Positions 49,016 through 58,900 of a stretch of 64,000 nucleotides of DNA are shown piece by piece (the first letter of the stretch is position 1; the number at the start of each line of letters is the position of its first letter). The notes beneath the pieces are model-generated. The model ran no database searches. It saw nothing but the letters and a program-made list of their open reading frames with translations, and was not told the origin of the DNA. The DNA is from Aquimarina muelleri DSM 19832. Lineage in GTDB: Bacteria; Bacteroidota; Bacteroidia; Flavobacteriales; Flavobacteriaceae. Made by a program: the position numbers and the translations under genes. Where the stretch lies: NCBI RefSeq assembly GCF_000430665.1, contig NZ_AUML01000035.1:1-64000 (forward strand), given 5' to 3'.

Positions 49016-49786
49016 ATGAGTACATCCACAGATTTACCTATACACGACGTTATCTTAAAAATAATGTATAATGCAGATAGAGAAAAACCAATTGGGTTAA
49101 CTGCAGGAGATGTTTTATGGAAAATTGATAATCCCGAAATTACAGAACGATATGTGAGAGAGGTATTAGATTGGTTGGTTAGAGAAAAAAGAGCACAAAT
49201 ATATCTGGATAAATACAGTTTGGATAGGTATGAGTTTTTAGACCAAAAAGCTAAATACGAAGAAGAAGAGGAAGAAGAGGGGATTGAAACAGGAAAAGAA
49301 ACCTACTACATAAAACCATCTAAGAAAAAAATCAAAAACATAAGAAGCAAAATACTCTTTTTTGTTGGGCTATTACCATTATGTGTTATAACTTATTTAT
49401 ATACTAAGATGGATAGGGATTATGAAATATCTACAAAGCTAACAACTCCTAATACTATCGTAGATACACAAACGCCTGCAAAAAAGTTGTTTTTGCCTAA
49501 TAATAAAGAAGAAAATATACAAAAAAAAATAGAAGACATATCCTATTTATTTTCCAGGCAAAATAGTAATAATACCAATGTAGAGCAAGAAATAGCCAGA
49601 TTATATAAGATTACCGATAGCTTGCAAAAACAGCAACAATCCAGATTAAATATAATACAGCAACAACTAGATAAAAACATAAACGAAAACATTACGTATA
49701 CGAATGGTATTTTACATAAAATAATACTCTGTAACAGCATCTTTTTGTTAATTATTATCTTTACTTTTTTTAAAGGTAAAATTTAA
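49016..49786 (+). CDS. Unrecognised T6SS-linked membrane protein with winged-helix-like N-terminus
   Basis: 256 residues, 3 bp after tssR, so part of the operon. Residues about 8-70 look like a winged helix (VREVLDWLVREKRAQIYLDK). An acidic run EEEEEEEG, a membrane helix (about 109-127), a coiled coil (about 165-215) and a second membrane helix at the end (about 233-252) follow. A two-pass protein with a helix-turn-helix-like domain in the cytoplasm could sense or dock. Function unknown. Confidence 0.6.
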   Translation: MSTSTDLPIHDVILKIMYNADREKPIGLTAGDVLWKIDNPEITERYVREVLDWLVREKRAQIYLDKYSLDRYEFLDQKAKYEEEEEEEGIETGKETYYIKPSKKKIKNIRSKILFFVGLLPLCVITYLYTKMDRDYEISTKLTTPNTIVDTQTPAKKLFLPNNKEENIQKKIEDISYLFSRQNSNNTNVEQEIARLYKITDSLQKQQQSRLNIIQQQLDKNINENITYTNGILHKIILCNSIFLLIIIFTFFKGKI

Positions 49787-49828
49787 ATATTTTAAGTAGA
49801 AATATTTTTTTTATACAAACTATTTCTG

Positions 49829-49836
49829 TATATTTG
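49829..49836 (+). promoter_or_regulatory. Probable -7 box of tssD
   Basis: TATATTTG in the 306-bp gap before tssD, leaving a leader of about 250 nt. Nothing else recognised in 49787-50092 apart from A/T tracts near the start codon. A separate promoter for the abundant tube protein makes sense. Confidence 0.45.
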
Positions 49837-50092
49837 ATGTAACAAATGACAATTTAGAATCTTCTTCTTTCTTGTAAAATAAATGTCATACTTGTCTGAT
49901 CATAGATCTATTAGGGTCTTTCAATGAGTATTCACTCGGAAGTTTCTTCCAGAAAAGCACGTTTATTTTTAGTTGAGAAAATTTTCTATTGGCATAGAAA
50001 ATCAGGTCTGTTTTGTATCTATACAATACTAGTCGCTATACGTGCAAAATAACCAAAATCAATTATTAATTAATTATTAAAAAAAAAACATT

Positions 50093-50491
50093 ATGGGATC
50101 ATTTAGAGCATCAATAAAAATAGGAGAAATAGAATGTGATGTATTGGATGTAGAATACATATTCAGTAGAGATACAGACAAAAAAGGTAAAGTATCCTCC
50201 AACGTATATGGTGGTAGAATAAATGTTACAGTCGAATCTACATCAGATACTTCTATTATCGAGGCTATGTTAAACAGCCAGTTTAAGGCTGTAGACGCAA
50301 CTATTACTTTTAAGAAAACTGATGAAGATACAAAATTGAAAACTGCTGAGATTGTAAATGCGTATATCGTATATTACAAGGAGTCTTTAAACGTTAATGG
50401 TGAAGAGCCAATGACTATTAACTTTACATTATCAGCGGAGAAAATTACCATAGGTAATGCAGAGCATATTAACCGTTGGGCAAATTCATAA
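50093..50491 (+). CDS. tssD: T6SS tube protein TssD (Hcp)
   Basis: 132 residues, the Bacteroidetes-type Hcp. Beta strands FRASIKIGEIECDVLDVEYIF, a typical mid region, and GEEPMTINFTLSAEKIT near the C-terminus. It forms hexameric rings that stack into the inner tube and carry small effectors. Own terminator at 50504, and the gap upstream has a promoter box, so it is likely expressed alone at high level. Confidence 0.9.
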   Translation: MGSFRASIKIGEIECDVLDVEYIFSRDTDKKGKVSSNVYGGRINVTVESTSDTSIIEAMLNSQFKAVDATITFKKTDEDTKLKTAEIVNAYIVYYKESLNVNGEEPMTINFTLSAEKITIGNAEHINRWANS

Positions 50492-50503
50492 TTTAGTACA
50501 AGA

Positions 50504-50532
50504 GCAAGTCAAATTATTTGGCTTGCTTTTTT
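50504..50532 (+). terminator. Terminator of tssD
   Basis: GCAAGTCAAAT and ATTTGGCTTGC form the stem (one G-T pair); T7 follows. Confidence 0.85.
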
Positions 50533-50834
50533 TACTTGTTTTTTTGATAACCATATAGTTTTACAAAAAGCATGTTTGTATATATAAACGTGTACGATAA
50601 ATTGTATAACATATGGTAGCTATGCTAATAACCCGAGTTGGATTAATATTTGGGTATGTACCATAAAAACCGTCAATTCGAGTGGTTTTCCATATCAAAA
50701 TGGAGAAAAACTATACTTTGGGAAGTTTAACAGAGCTATCGAGAATAAATTTTTAGTACTGAAATGCTAGAGGTACTTTGTTTTGTGCAAAATCAAAGCG
50801 TAGATTTTTTACACTTACGTTTCTTTAAAAAAAC
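50533..50834. other. 302-bp region between tssD terminator and effector gene
   Basis: No ORF and no clear promoter box seen. GC content is a little higher than in other gaps (50620-50700), which may reflect an eroded insertion, but no family was recognised. Confidence 0.4.
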
Positions 50835-51503
50835 ATGTCATTTATGAAATTAAAACCTGGAGAAAAATTAATAGCTAAAGAAACCGATTATACATCTGGT
50901 TCTTTAGGATGGTTTGGAAGAGGTGTAAATGATGCTTATGATTTATATCTGGTAGAAGAAGTAAACGGTAACTACATCTTAGTACTTTTTATGAAGTTGC
51001 AATTTTTATTTGAAGAGTCTCCTTCATTAAAATGGACTACACAAGAAGAGACCTTATTTATAGAAGATTTTAAAAAGAAAATCAATCAAAAATGGGGAGG
51101 AAAACGAATATTAAAATCCCTATCTAAAGGAAAAAAAATAACAATAGACATAAGATTTGATACCTGGTCAGGAGGCTGGAGTATTTCTGAGCATTGGGAA
51201 ATTACTGTAGAAAAAATCCAAAAAGGAGGATTTAGTACCAGTTCGGTTAATCCTATTTCAGGATCCGTTAAGTTAGATAGTGAAGATGGTAACTTTGCTA
51301 ACAAAGGCTATGGTGTAAAGCAAAGAGGACTTGTGCATGAGTTTGGACATATGTTAGGCTTGCCTGACGAATACAAAGTAGGAACACCTCATGAAAAAGT
51401 TTATAATTCGATTATGAATAGAGGAGAAACCATTTTTGCACGACATGATGTAGTGTATCTAAAATGGCTAAATAATATAATAAAACAAAAAGGCATAAAA
51501 TGA
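50835..51503 (+). CDS. Free-standing metzincin-like zinc protease, candidate T6SS effector
   Basis: 222 residues without a signal peptide. Zinc site HEFGHMLGLPD (168-178, HExxHxxGxxD) and a Met-turn SIMNRG with Met194. Lack of an export signal, placement between tssD and vgrG, and two lipoprotein genes right behind it suggest a cargo effector carried in the TssD tube. The third ligand is Asp rather than His, as in snapalysin-like enzymes. Not homologous by eye to the fusion protease outside the motif. Confidence 0.7.
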   Translation: MSFMKLKPGEKLIAKETDYTSGSLGWFGRGVNDAYDLYLVEEVNGNYILVLFMKLQFLFEESPSLKWTTQEETLFIEDFKKKINQKWGGKRILKSLSKGKKITIDIRFDTWSGGWSISEHWEITVEKIQKGGFSTSSVNPISGSVKLDSEDGNFANKGYGVKQRGLVHEFGHMLGLPDEYKVGTPHEKVYNSIMNRGETIFARHDVVYLKWLNNIIKQKGIK

Positions 51504-51590
51504 AAGTTTATAATGCTGAAAAATATAAATTAAAGAAGAATTATTTGTGGTAACAAAATCTTTTTTCTAGTAGCAATAAAATCTAAATAT

Positions 51591-51947
51591 ATGTTTATAC
51601 AGCCTAAATACATTGGTTTGGTAATGTTTATTGTTTTATTCTCATGTGATAGCAAAAATAAAAATATGGACACCATTAAAAATACTTGGGAACAGCTGGT
51701 AAATAGTAAGACTATTGATGAAGAAGTAAAGGTGATTAAACAATTAAGAGAAGCAAGTAAAGAGAATGATTTCTCATTCACGTTATTTATATTAGATGAA
51801 TCTGGAAATAAAATACATTATAACGATTTTGATAATCAAAAAATCAAAAGTGTTTCCGTAGATTTTTATGTTAATGATTCTGAGTATAATGGCAAAAACT
51901 GGAAACCATTAGATGTAAATAATATATCTCTACTCTTTTTAGAATAA
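51591..51947 (+). CDS. Small lipoprotein, candidate immunity protein
   Basis: 118 residues with lipobox LFSCDSKN. Helical N-terminal half and beta-rich C-terminal half (FSFTLFILDESGNKIHYND). Eight bp before the next lipoprotein gene. No family recognised; immunity role inferred from position only. Confidence 0.55.
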   Translation: MFIQPKYIGLVMFIVLFSCDSKNKNMDTIKNTWEQLVNSKTIDEEVKVIKQLREASKENDFSFTLFILDESGNKIHYNDFDNQKIKSVSVDFYVNDSEYNGKNWKPLDVNNISLLFLE

Positions 51948-51954
51948 TATATAA

Positions 51955-52668
51955 ATGATATTAGCAACAAACCTTTTTAATAAACCAAAAACAAAAGGTA
52001 TTGACTTTAAGAAAGTTAGTGTTGGTGTATTATGTTTTTTGTGTATAAGCTGTAAAAAAGAAACTCAACCTGATAAAATACAGGAACAAGTCGTTAATCA
52101 AAAAAGGATTGTTCAAGAAAAAACAGTTATAAAAGAGCAAGACTCTATTAGGGTTTTTCGTGTTTTTTTATCAAAGGAAGAACCCCAAGATAAAAATGAA
52201 AAAATTTCTGTAATCACAAAAAAAATACAAGCCCAATTTGTAGAATATCCTTTTGAAAGTACTTCTAAGGAGTTAGAAGAGAGTATAGAGAAGCGTAAAG
52301 AAAAGAGTTTTTTAAAAACATTAGCCAGAGATTTTAAAAACAAAGATTTTTTAGAAGTGTCCTCTGTTCACTATTCGTACATAGTTCCAGAAGATAATAA
52401 AGGATCAAGTTATATATCTGTAGAGCAATGGGATTTTAAAGACCTACAAAAAGCAAAATCCTGTTTCGAGAGTTTAAAAAAATATGAAGAAGTAGAGATT
52501 TATTTTAAAACAATAAATTGGATATGGGTACATCAGGACAATACAATATATTTAGTATTTGCATTAGATTATCAAGTTACAGCTAAGGAAATGCAACGTA
52601 TAAAGCAAGAAATAATTAACGTCATAAAACCGTCAGGAGAGTACCAAACGATTCAGTTTTATGAATAA
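51955..52668 (+). CDS. Lipoprotein, candidate immunity or accessory protein
   Basis: 237 residues. Lipidation Cys in LCISCKKE near residue 34 is later than usual because of a polar N-terminus (NKPKTKGIDFKK). The body has alpha/beta character (YISVEQWDFKDLQKAKSCFESL). Follows the small lipoprotein with an 8-bp gap, so it belongs to the same unit as the metzincin-like gene. Function unknown. Confidence 0.55.
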   Translation: MILATNLFNKPKTKGIDFKKVSVGVLCFLCISCKKETQPDKIQEQVVNQKRIVQEKTVIKEQDSIRVFRVFLSKEEPQDKNEKISVITKKIQAQFVEYPFESTSKELEESIEKRKEKSFLKTLARDFKNKDFLEVSSVHYSYIVPEDNKGSSYISVEQWDFKDLQKAKSCFESLKKYEEVEIYFKTINWIWVHQDNTIYLVFALDYQVTAKEMQRIKQEIINVIKPSGEYQTIQFYE

Positions 52669-52814
52669 CACCTGGTAAAATAGGTGTCAAAAATCTTTTG
52701 GGAGCAGCTTAAAAGCAATACCCATTTAGAGGTATAATAACTAAGAGTTTAGTAGTGCTATTACACTTTTAGAACTATAAAAAAAATAATTTTTTTGATG
52801 TAAATAACAATAGT

Positions 52815-54545
52815 ATGATAGAGCCAAAAACAAAAGTAAGTATAGATGGAGAATTTCTTGTTAACTTTGAGAATGTATCTCTTAATCAGCAAATAAACGA
52901 ACATCATGATTTTGAAATTACTCTGGATTATGATACTATTGAATCCATAGGAACACATACACTGGATAAATCAAAAGATTGGCTGGGAAAACCAGTAGTA
53001 ATCAATTTTGATGAAAAAGAATTTCTGGGAGTGATTACTAATGTGCAACTTATGCACGATAATGGATTTAATAGTAAGCTTATTGTTAGTGGTTATTCTA
53101 ATACCATTAAATTAGAAGGAGGACTCCACATGCAGTCCTGGCTAGAAAAAGATCTTTCTACTATTGTTAACGATACGGTTGATGCTGGCGGTGTACAAGC
53201 AGCTGTATCTCCTGTGTTTACCACGCCGATAGAGTATCAGGCGCAATATCAAGAAAGTCATTTTCAGTTTATACAACGATTGGCTAAGCAATACAATGAG
53301 TGGCTGTATTATGATGGCGTAAAACTTGTTTTTGGGAAACCAGATTTAGAAGCAGCAATACCAATAGAGTACGGAAAAGATATAAATACCGTAAGTATAT
53401 CTATACAAGCCAAAGCAAATAACTATACTAACTTTTCATATAATGCATTGGATGATAAAAAAAATGAATCCAAAACCAAAGGGAACGTAGCAGGATTAAA
53501 CGAGTTAGGAGCCTTTGCTTTAGATAGCTCCAAACAACTTTTTACCATCGAGCCTAATGGATTTTCTGTAGCAAGAGTAAAAGATAAGAGCGAGATAGAT
53601 AATGTTCTTAAAAATAAGCAATCCAGTGCCGTAGCAGATGCAAACGTTCTTAGTGCAACTAGTCACTTGCAAGGACTTACCGTAGGATCGGTAATTAAAG
53701 TAACTTCTGCACGATATGATAAAGGAGAGTTTGATATAAAAAATTATGGCGAATACATAATCACACAAATTAGCCATAATGCCACAGGATCTTACGAGTA
53801 TACCAACCAATTTCGGGCAATCTCGTCTGGAGTAGAGGTTTTACCAGAACCAGGAGTAGAGTTTCCGATAGCACAACCGCAGATAGCAACAGTATTATCT
53901 AATGAAGATCCTAAGAAAAAAGGAAGAGTACAAGTACAGTTTCAATGGCAAACAGGAGCGATGAAAACCTCATGGATACGAGTGATGACTCCAGATGCAG
54001 GAAAAAGTGATGATGTCGGGACTAACAGAGGATTTGTGCATATACCAGAAGTAGACGATCAGGTAATGATAGGATTTCGATACAACGATCCAAACCGCCC
54101 GTTTGTAATGGGTAGCTTGTTTAGTGGCACTACAGGAATAGGAGGATTAGACGGTAATAAAATAAAAAGCATTACCACTCGCACAGGAAGCACAATCACT
54201 TTTGATGATGCCGAAGGAAAAGGGAAAATAACAATAAGTGATCCTAGTGGTAATATTGTTACTCTTAATGGAGACGAAACGATAACCATATCAGCTCCTA
54301 AAAGTATAACAATGAACTCTAAAGAAATTAATATTTTAGGAGAAGATAAAGTGCATATAGAAAGTAAAGAAGTTACTATTGTAGGAACAGAAAGTATTAA
54401 AGAAACAAGTGACACTCTGGTAGAGATACAATCACCAAAAATATCTACAAGTTCTGATACTACAGAAATTAAAGCTACAAAAACAATGGATATTGTGGGT
54501 GACGGACCAACCAATGTAAAAGGCCTAATTGTGAATTTAAATTAG
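52815..54545 (+). CDS. vgrG: T6SS spike protein VgrG (TssI)
   Basis: 576 residues. gp27-like domain (about 1-340, with QYQESHFQFIQRLAKQYNEWLYYDG), gp5 OB-fold (about 345-440; DPKKKGRVQVQFQW, NRGFVHIPEVDDQVMIGF), and a repetitive beta-helix needle (about 450-576; ITISAPKSITMNSKEI...). No extra C-terminal effector domain. It caps the TssD tube and carries the PAAR-Rhs protein encoded downstream. Confidence 0.95.
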   Translation: MIEPKTKVSIDGEFLVNFENVSLNQQINEHHDFEITLDYDTIESIGTHTLDKSKDWLGKPVVINFDEKEFLGVITNVQLMHDNGFNSKLIVSGYSNTIKLEGGLHMQSWLEKDLSTIVNDTVDAGGVQAAVSPVFTTPIEYQAQYQESHFQFIQRLAKQYNEWLYYDGVKLVFGKPDLEAAIPIEYGKDINTVSISIQAKANNYTNFSYNALDDKKNESKTKGNVAGLNELGAFALDSSKQLFTIEPNGFSVARVKDKSEIDNVLKNKQSSAVADANVLSATSHLQGLTVGSVIKVTSARYDKGEFDIKNYGEYIITQISHNATGSYEYTNQFRAISSGVEVLPEPGVEFPIAQPQIATVLSNEDPKKKGRVQVQFQWQTGAMKTSWIRVMTPDAGKSDDVGTNRGFVHIPEVDDQVMIGFRYNDPNRPFVMGSLFSGTTGIGGLDGNKIKSITTRTGSTITFDDAEGKGKITISDPSGNIVTLNGDETITISAPKSITMNSKEINILGEDKVHIESKEVTIVGTESIKETSDTLVEIQSPKISTSSDTTEIKATKTMDIVGDGPTNVKGLIVNLN

Positions 54546-54553
54546 ATTTTTTT

Positions 54554-55909
54554 ATGAATAATGAGCACAATCCTATAGCGCAACGTATTAATTACCTACA
54601 AAGTTTTTGGATGCAACAGCGATTATTAAAACCTAAAGCACGGTTTATACGATGGTTGGTTGATGAACCCGATGTGCCATTAGTAAATGGATTTTATAAA
54701 TTAGAATCGTCACCCTACGGTAAAATAGAAGAAACACTGGTAGTTATGTTTACTGATTTTGAATCTGAAACTTCTTTTTCTTATGCTTTAGCAAAAGATT
54801 GGCTAGCGGTTTACAAAACAGAAAGCGAAAAACATCCAGAATTGCAATGGGTAGATTATCAGTCGTTAGATAGGGATTTTGAATTATTAGACCCTGAAAA
54901 TAATGTATTGGCAAATCTTTTTCTGGTAGAACTGTTAACCAAATTTAAAGCTTACGAAGGAAAAAGCGCTCCTCTATATATTGGTGTAAACCCAAGAAAG
55001 ATAACAGATCATGCCGCTTTATGTTCATGGATTTGTACTCTTATAGAACAACTTCCTGAGAATATTGGTTTTGTAGTTACGGATTATAAAAAAAACAATT
55101 TTTTCGAATCTGTCTTTACTAATGAAGAAGCGTTTTTTGAGAAACAAACAATAAGGTTGAAAAACCAGGATATACAAGGGGCATATACCAAATTAATGAC
55201 CCAGGGCAATCCCAATGATCCGCAAGTTGCTTTTAGAAAATGTATGGTGAAAATGGGAGAAGCCGCATCAAAAAACAATCAAGACAACCTTATTAAATGG
55301 GGAGAAAAAGGATTACATATAACAAAACAAACAACCGATTTGCCCTTTTGGGCATCTGCGCATCTAATCTATGCAGGGTATTTATTTGGTTTTAAAGATA
55401 CAGAGCGTATTACTAATTTATTAGACAAAGGCATACAAATAGGAAAAAAACAACCAGAAGACAAAGCACTACTTGGTGTTACGCTACAATTATACAGTTA
55501 TAAAGCTGCTTATTATAGTTTTATTAACAAAAAAGAAGAAGGTCTAGAGTGGTTTATAAAACAAGCCACGCTAGCAAGAGAGAATGAAGAAAGCATTGTT
55601 GCAATTACTGCCTATAAAAATGCGTTTTTACTTGCCGAACAGAGTAGCATGATCAGCGAGGTAAAAGACACTATTCCTATAGCTTTCAAATACGGCTATG
55701 CTATAGAAGATAGTCTTTTAAAAATAACCGAGTTTGCTTATATCGCATTTCATTATGTAAAATTGCTGAGAGAAGAAAAGGAAACCCCTGATCTAAAAGA
55801 AGAATTAAAAACCATAGATACTCGCATGACGCTTTTGTTTGGAGATACTTGGGAAACCCAGTTCGCCAGTTTAAGGAAGCAAATAAAAAACAAAGAATTA
55901 GCATCATAA
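54554..55909 (+). CDS. Helical (TPR-like) adaptor/chaperone candidate between VgrG and Rhs
   Basis: 451 residues. An alpha/beta N-terminal half (VVMFTDFESETSFSYALAKDW, APLYIGVNPRKITDH) is followed by TPR-like helical hairpins (about 200-430; LPFWASAHLIYAGYLFGFKDTERI...). It starts 8 bp after vgrG and ends 12 bp before the PAAR-Rhs gene. Loading adaptors usually occupy this slot, so a role in placing the Rhs protein on VgrG is inferred. No sequence family recognised with certainty. Confidence 0.6.
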   Translation: MNNEHNPIAQRINYLQSFWMQQRLLKPKARFIRWLVDEPDVPLVNGFYKLESSPYGKIEETLVVMFTDFESETSFSYALAKDWLAVYKTESEKHPELQWVDYQSLDRDFELLDPENNVLANLFLVELLTKFKAYEGKSAPLYIGVNPRKITDHAALCSWICTLIEQLPENIGFVVTDYKKNNFFESVFTNEEAFFEKQTIRLKNQDIQGAYTKLMTQGNPNDPQVAFRKCMVKMGEAASKNNQDNLIKWGEKGLHITKQTTDLPFWASAHLIYAGYLFGFKDTERITNLLDKGIQIGKKQPEDKALLGVTLQLYSYKAAYYSFINKKEEGLEWFIKQATLARENEESIVAITAYKNAFLLAEQSSMISEVKDTIPIAFKYGYAIEDSLLKITEFAYIAFHYVKLLREEKETPDLKEELKTIDTRMTLLFGDTWETQFASLRKQIKNKELAS

Positions 55910-55921
55910 TACCCAACAATT

Positions 55922-58900
55922 ATGTTATTAGCAGACAATCATTTTACACCAGTTATAGGATTAGATGTACACTTTACGGTAGTACCACCTTTTAATCCAT
56001 TTCAACCCTTTATAGCGGCTATTCTGGATCCTATGGATTATGTTCCGTTTATAGGCGCTACAGTGCATGTTAATGGAGCAAAAAGAGGAGTCTCAGATAC
56101 TAGTGGGGTATTGGTAACACTATTTCATATTCCCATAGTAGGTGCTTTTGCTGCAGCTCCAATAATTGGGCATGAGAGTATGAACTTTTTTTCCAGTGAA
56201 ACCGTAAAAGCAGATGGCACACGCTTAAGTCCCAAAGGGCATATGGTAATGAGTTGTAACGATATAGGTATACCATTATCTTTATCACCAGGCAAAAAGA
56301 AATTCTGGAAACTGGTTCCTACCATATTTGCGCCTACATCTTACTCTTTACCAATCCCGTCTGGTAAACCCGTAAATGTTGCACCACCTTATAGTCCAGA
56401 TTTATTAGGAATGGCTATGGGCTTAGCTATGAGTTTTGGTTTTGGAGCTATAATGCGATATGCAGGAAGACTCTTAAATAAACTAGCCAAAAAAATAGGC
56501 AATGGCTCGAATAAAATGAGCAGTTGGTTGTGTAAATTAGGTTTTGAACCTATTAATCTAGTTACAGGAGCTGTCACCTATGAAGGAGTCGATTTTGAAC
56601 TCCCAAGTCCTATTCCATTTGCATGGGAACGTGTATGGGATTCAGATTCAGATTATGTAGGCATACTTGGGCATGGGGTACATTGTAAGTACGATCGTGC
56701 TGTAGAGCTTTTTCCAGATCAAGATGCTGTAGGGCTTCGGTTTGAGGATGGCAGAATGTTGGCATTTCCCTTTTTAGAACGTGGCGATTCTATATATATG
56801 CGACAAGAAAAAACAACCCTTACCAGAACTCCCAAAGGAGATTTTGTAGCCTATTCGCATACCGAAGAGTTGTACTCCCATTTTGAGTATAAAACAACAC
56901 AAGATAACCAAACCCTGTATAAGCTTACTAAAATAGAAGACTTACGAGGTTTTAAAACCCAGTTTATTTTTAAAAACAATAGGCTAACTCAAATTATTGA
57001 TGCCTCTAATAGAGAATTAACCTTAGAATATACACCACAAGGTTTTGTAAGTAATATCTATTTAAAAAAGAAAGAAGACAAACAACTTATGGTAGCGTAT
57101 CAATATGATGCTTTGGGCAATATGATTGGTATTGCAGATGCGCTAGAGCAGCAAACCATAATGGAGTACCAAGACCATCTTATGGTTAAAAAAATAGACC
57201 GTAACGGACAAGCCTTTTATTGGGAGTATGAAGGCAAAGGTACCGCAGCAAAATGTATACACACTTGGGGTGATAATGGCTGGCAAGAAGGCTATATGGA
57301 ATACCATACCCAAGAAGGCTATAACAAAATTACCGATGCCAATGGCATTGTAACCTATTACTACTATACTCCAGAAGGTTTAGTTACCGAAATTAAAAAT
57401 GGAGAGGGTGATAGCGAATATATGGAGTATACAGAGTATATGGAACTGTATCGCGAGATAGACCAAGAAGGTAATGTAACCGGGTATACCTATGATGAGC
57501 AAGGCAACCAAACAAGTGTAGTGTACCCAGACGGATCTGCATCGCAATACATGTATAATGATGCTGGACGATTATTGATTACGATAGATCCTGAAGGCAA
57601 TAAACGTAATTATACCTATAAAAAAGAAACTCCACACTTAGTAAATAGCATTGTAGAACCCGATAATAGTATTACAGCCTTTACCTACAATAGCAGCCAA
57701 TTAGTAAGCGAAGTAAAAAACAATACCAAAAAAAGTTATCTAACATACAATACACAGTACAATTTAGACAGTTTTAAAGATCAGGACAACAATACTACTA
57801 ATTGGGTATATAACCACTTAGGGCAAGTTTCAAATATAAGTGTTAATGGTAGAATACAACAAAGTTTTGTTTACGATGCCTTAGGGCGTGTAACCCGTGT
57901 AGCAAATAATGGGGATCACGAAACAGAATTAAAGTACAATGCCTATAACGAAGTTATACAGGCTTTTAACAACAAAACCAAAATAGATTTTGCCTACACG
58001 CCACTTGGTAGCTTACAAATGCGCGAAGAAAACGGCGCAAAAGTATTTTTTGGCTATGATAAAATGGAACAGTTAAAAACCATTAAGAATGAACATGACG
58101 AAACCTATAGCTTTACCCGTAATAAAAATGGCGAAATAATTACCGAAAAGGGATTCGATGCCCTACAACGCACCTATAGACGGGATCGTGCAGGCAAAGT
58201 AATAAAAGTAGAACGACCCAACAACCAGTTTACGGAGTACGAATACAATGCCTTGGGGCAAATAACACGTGCAGAATACAGCGATGGCACTTGGGAAACC
58301 TTTTCATATAACAAAAATGGGCAACTTATAGAAGCCCGTAATCCCAATAGTGCTGTAAGCTTAGAACGCGATGCTATAGGGCGCATTGTAGAAGAAAAAC
58401 AAAGCACAGGCCTGCCCAACGAAAAAGGCTACAGCCTACAGAACAACTACAATGCCAATGGTAATCGTACCGCACTAACCTCTAGTCTTGGCGCCAATAT
58501 ACAACACCAGTACAATGCCAGTGGGCAATGTGTAAATACCCAGGCACAAAATGGCAACAATACATACACAGCGCAAACAAAATATAACCCACTAGGGCAA
58601 GAAATAGAACGAGTGGTAACAGGGGGCATAACCTCTAGTCGCAGTTATGATCGCGCGGGCAGGCAACGCACCCACCACGTACATGGCAAAACACGTAGCT
58701 ACCGCAACACACAATACACCTGGAACCCCAATCACCAGCTACAACAAATATTCGACGCCACGGCACACAACAATACCCAGTTTACCTATAATGCCTTTGG
58801 TAGCTTGGCAAGTGCCCATTATGCCGATGATAGTTATGATTATAAGTTGCCAGACGAAGTGGGGAACCTATACAAAACCAAAGAAAAAGACGAACGTAAA

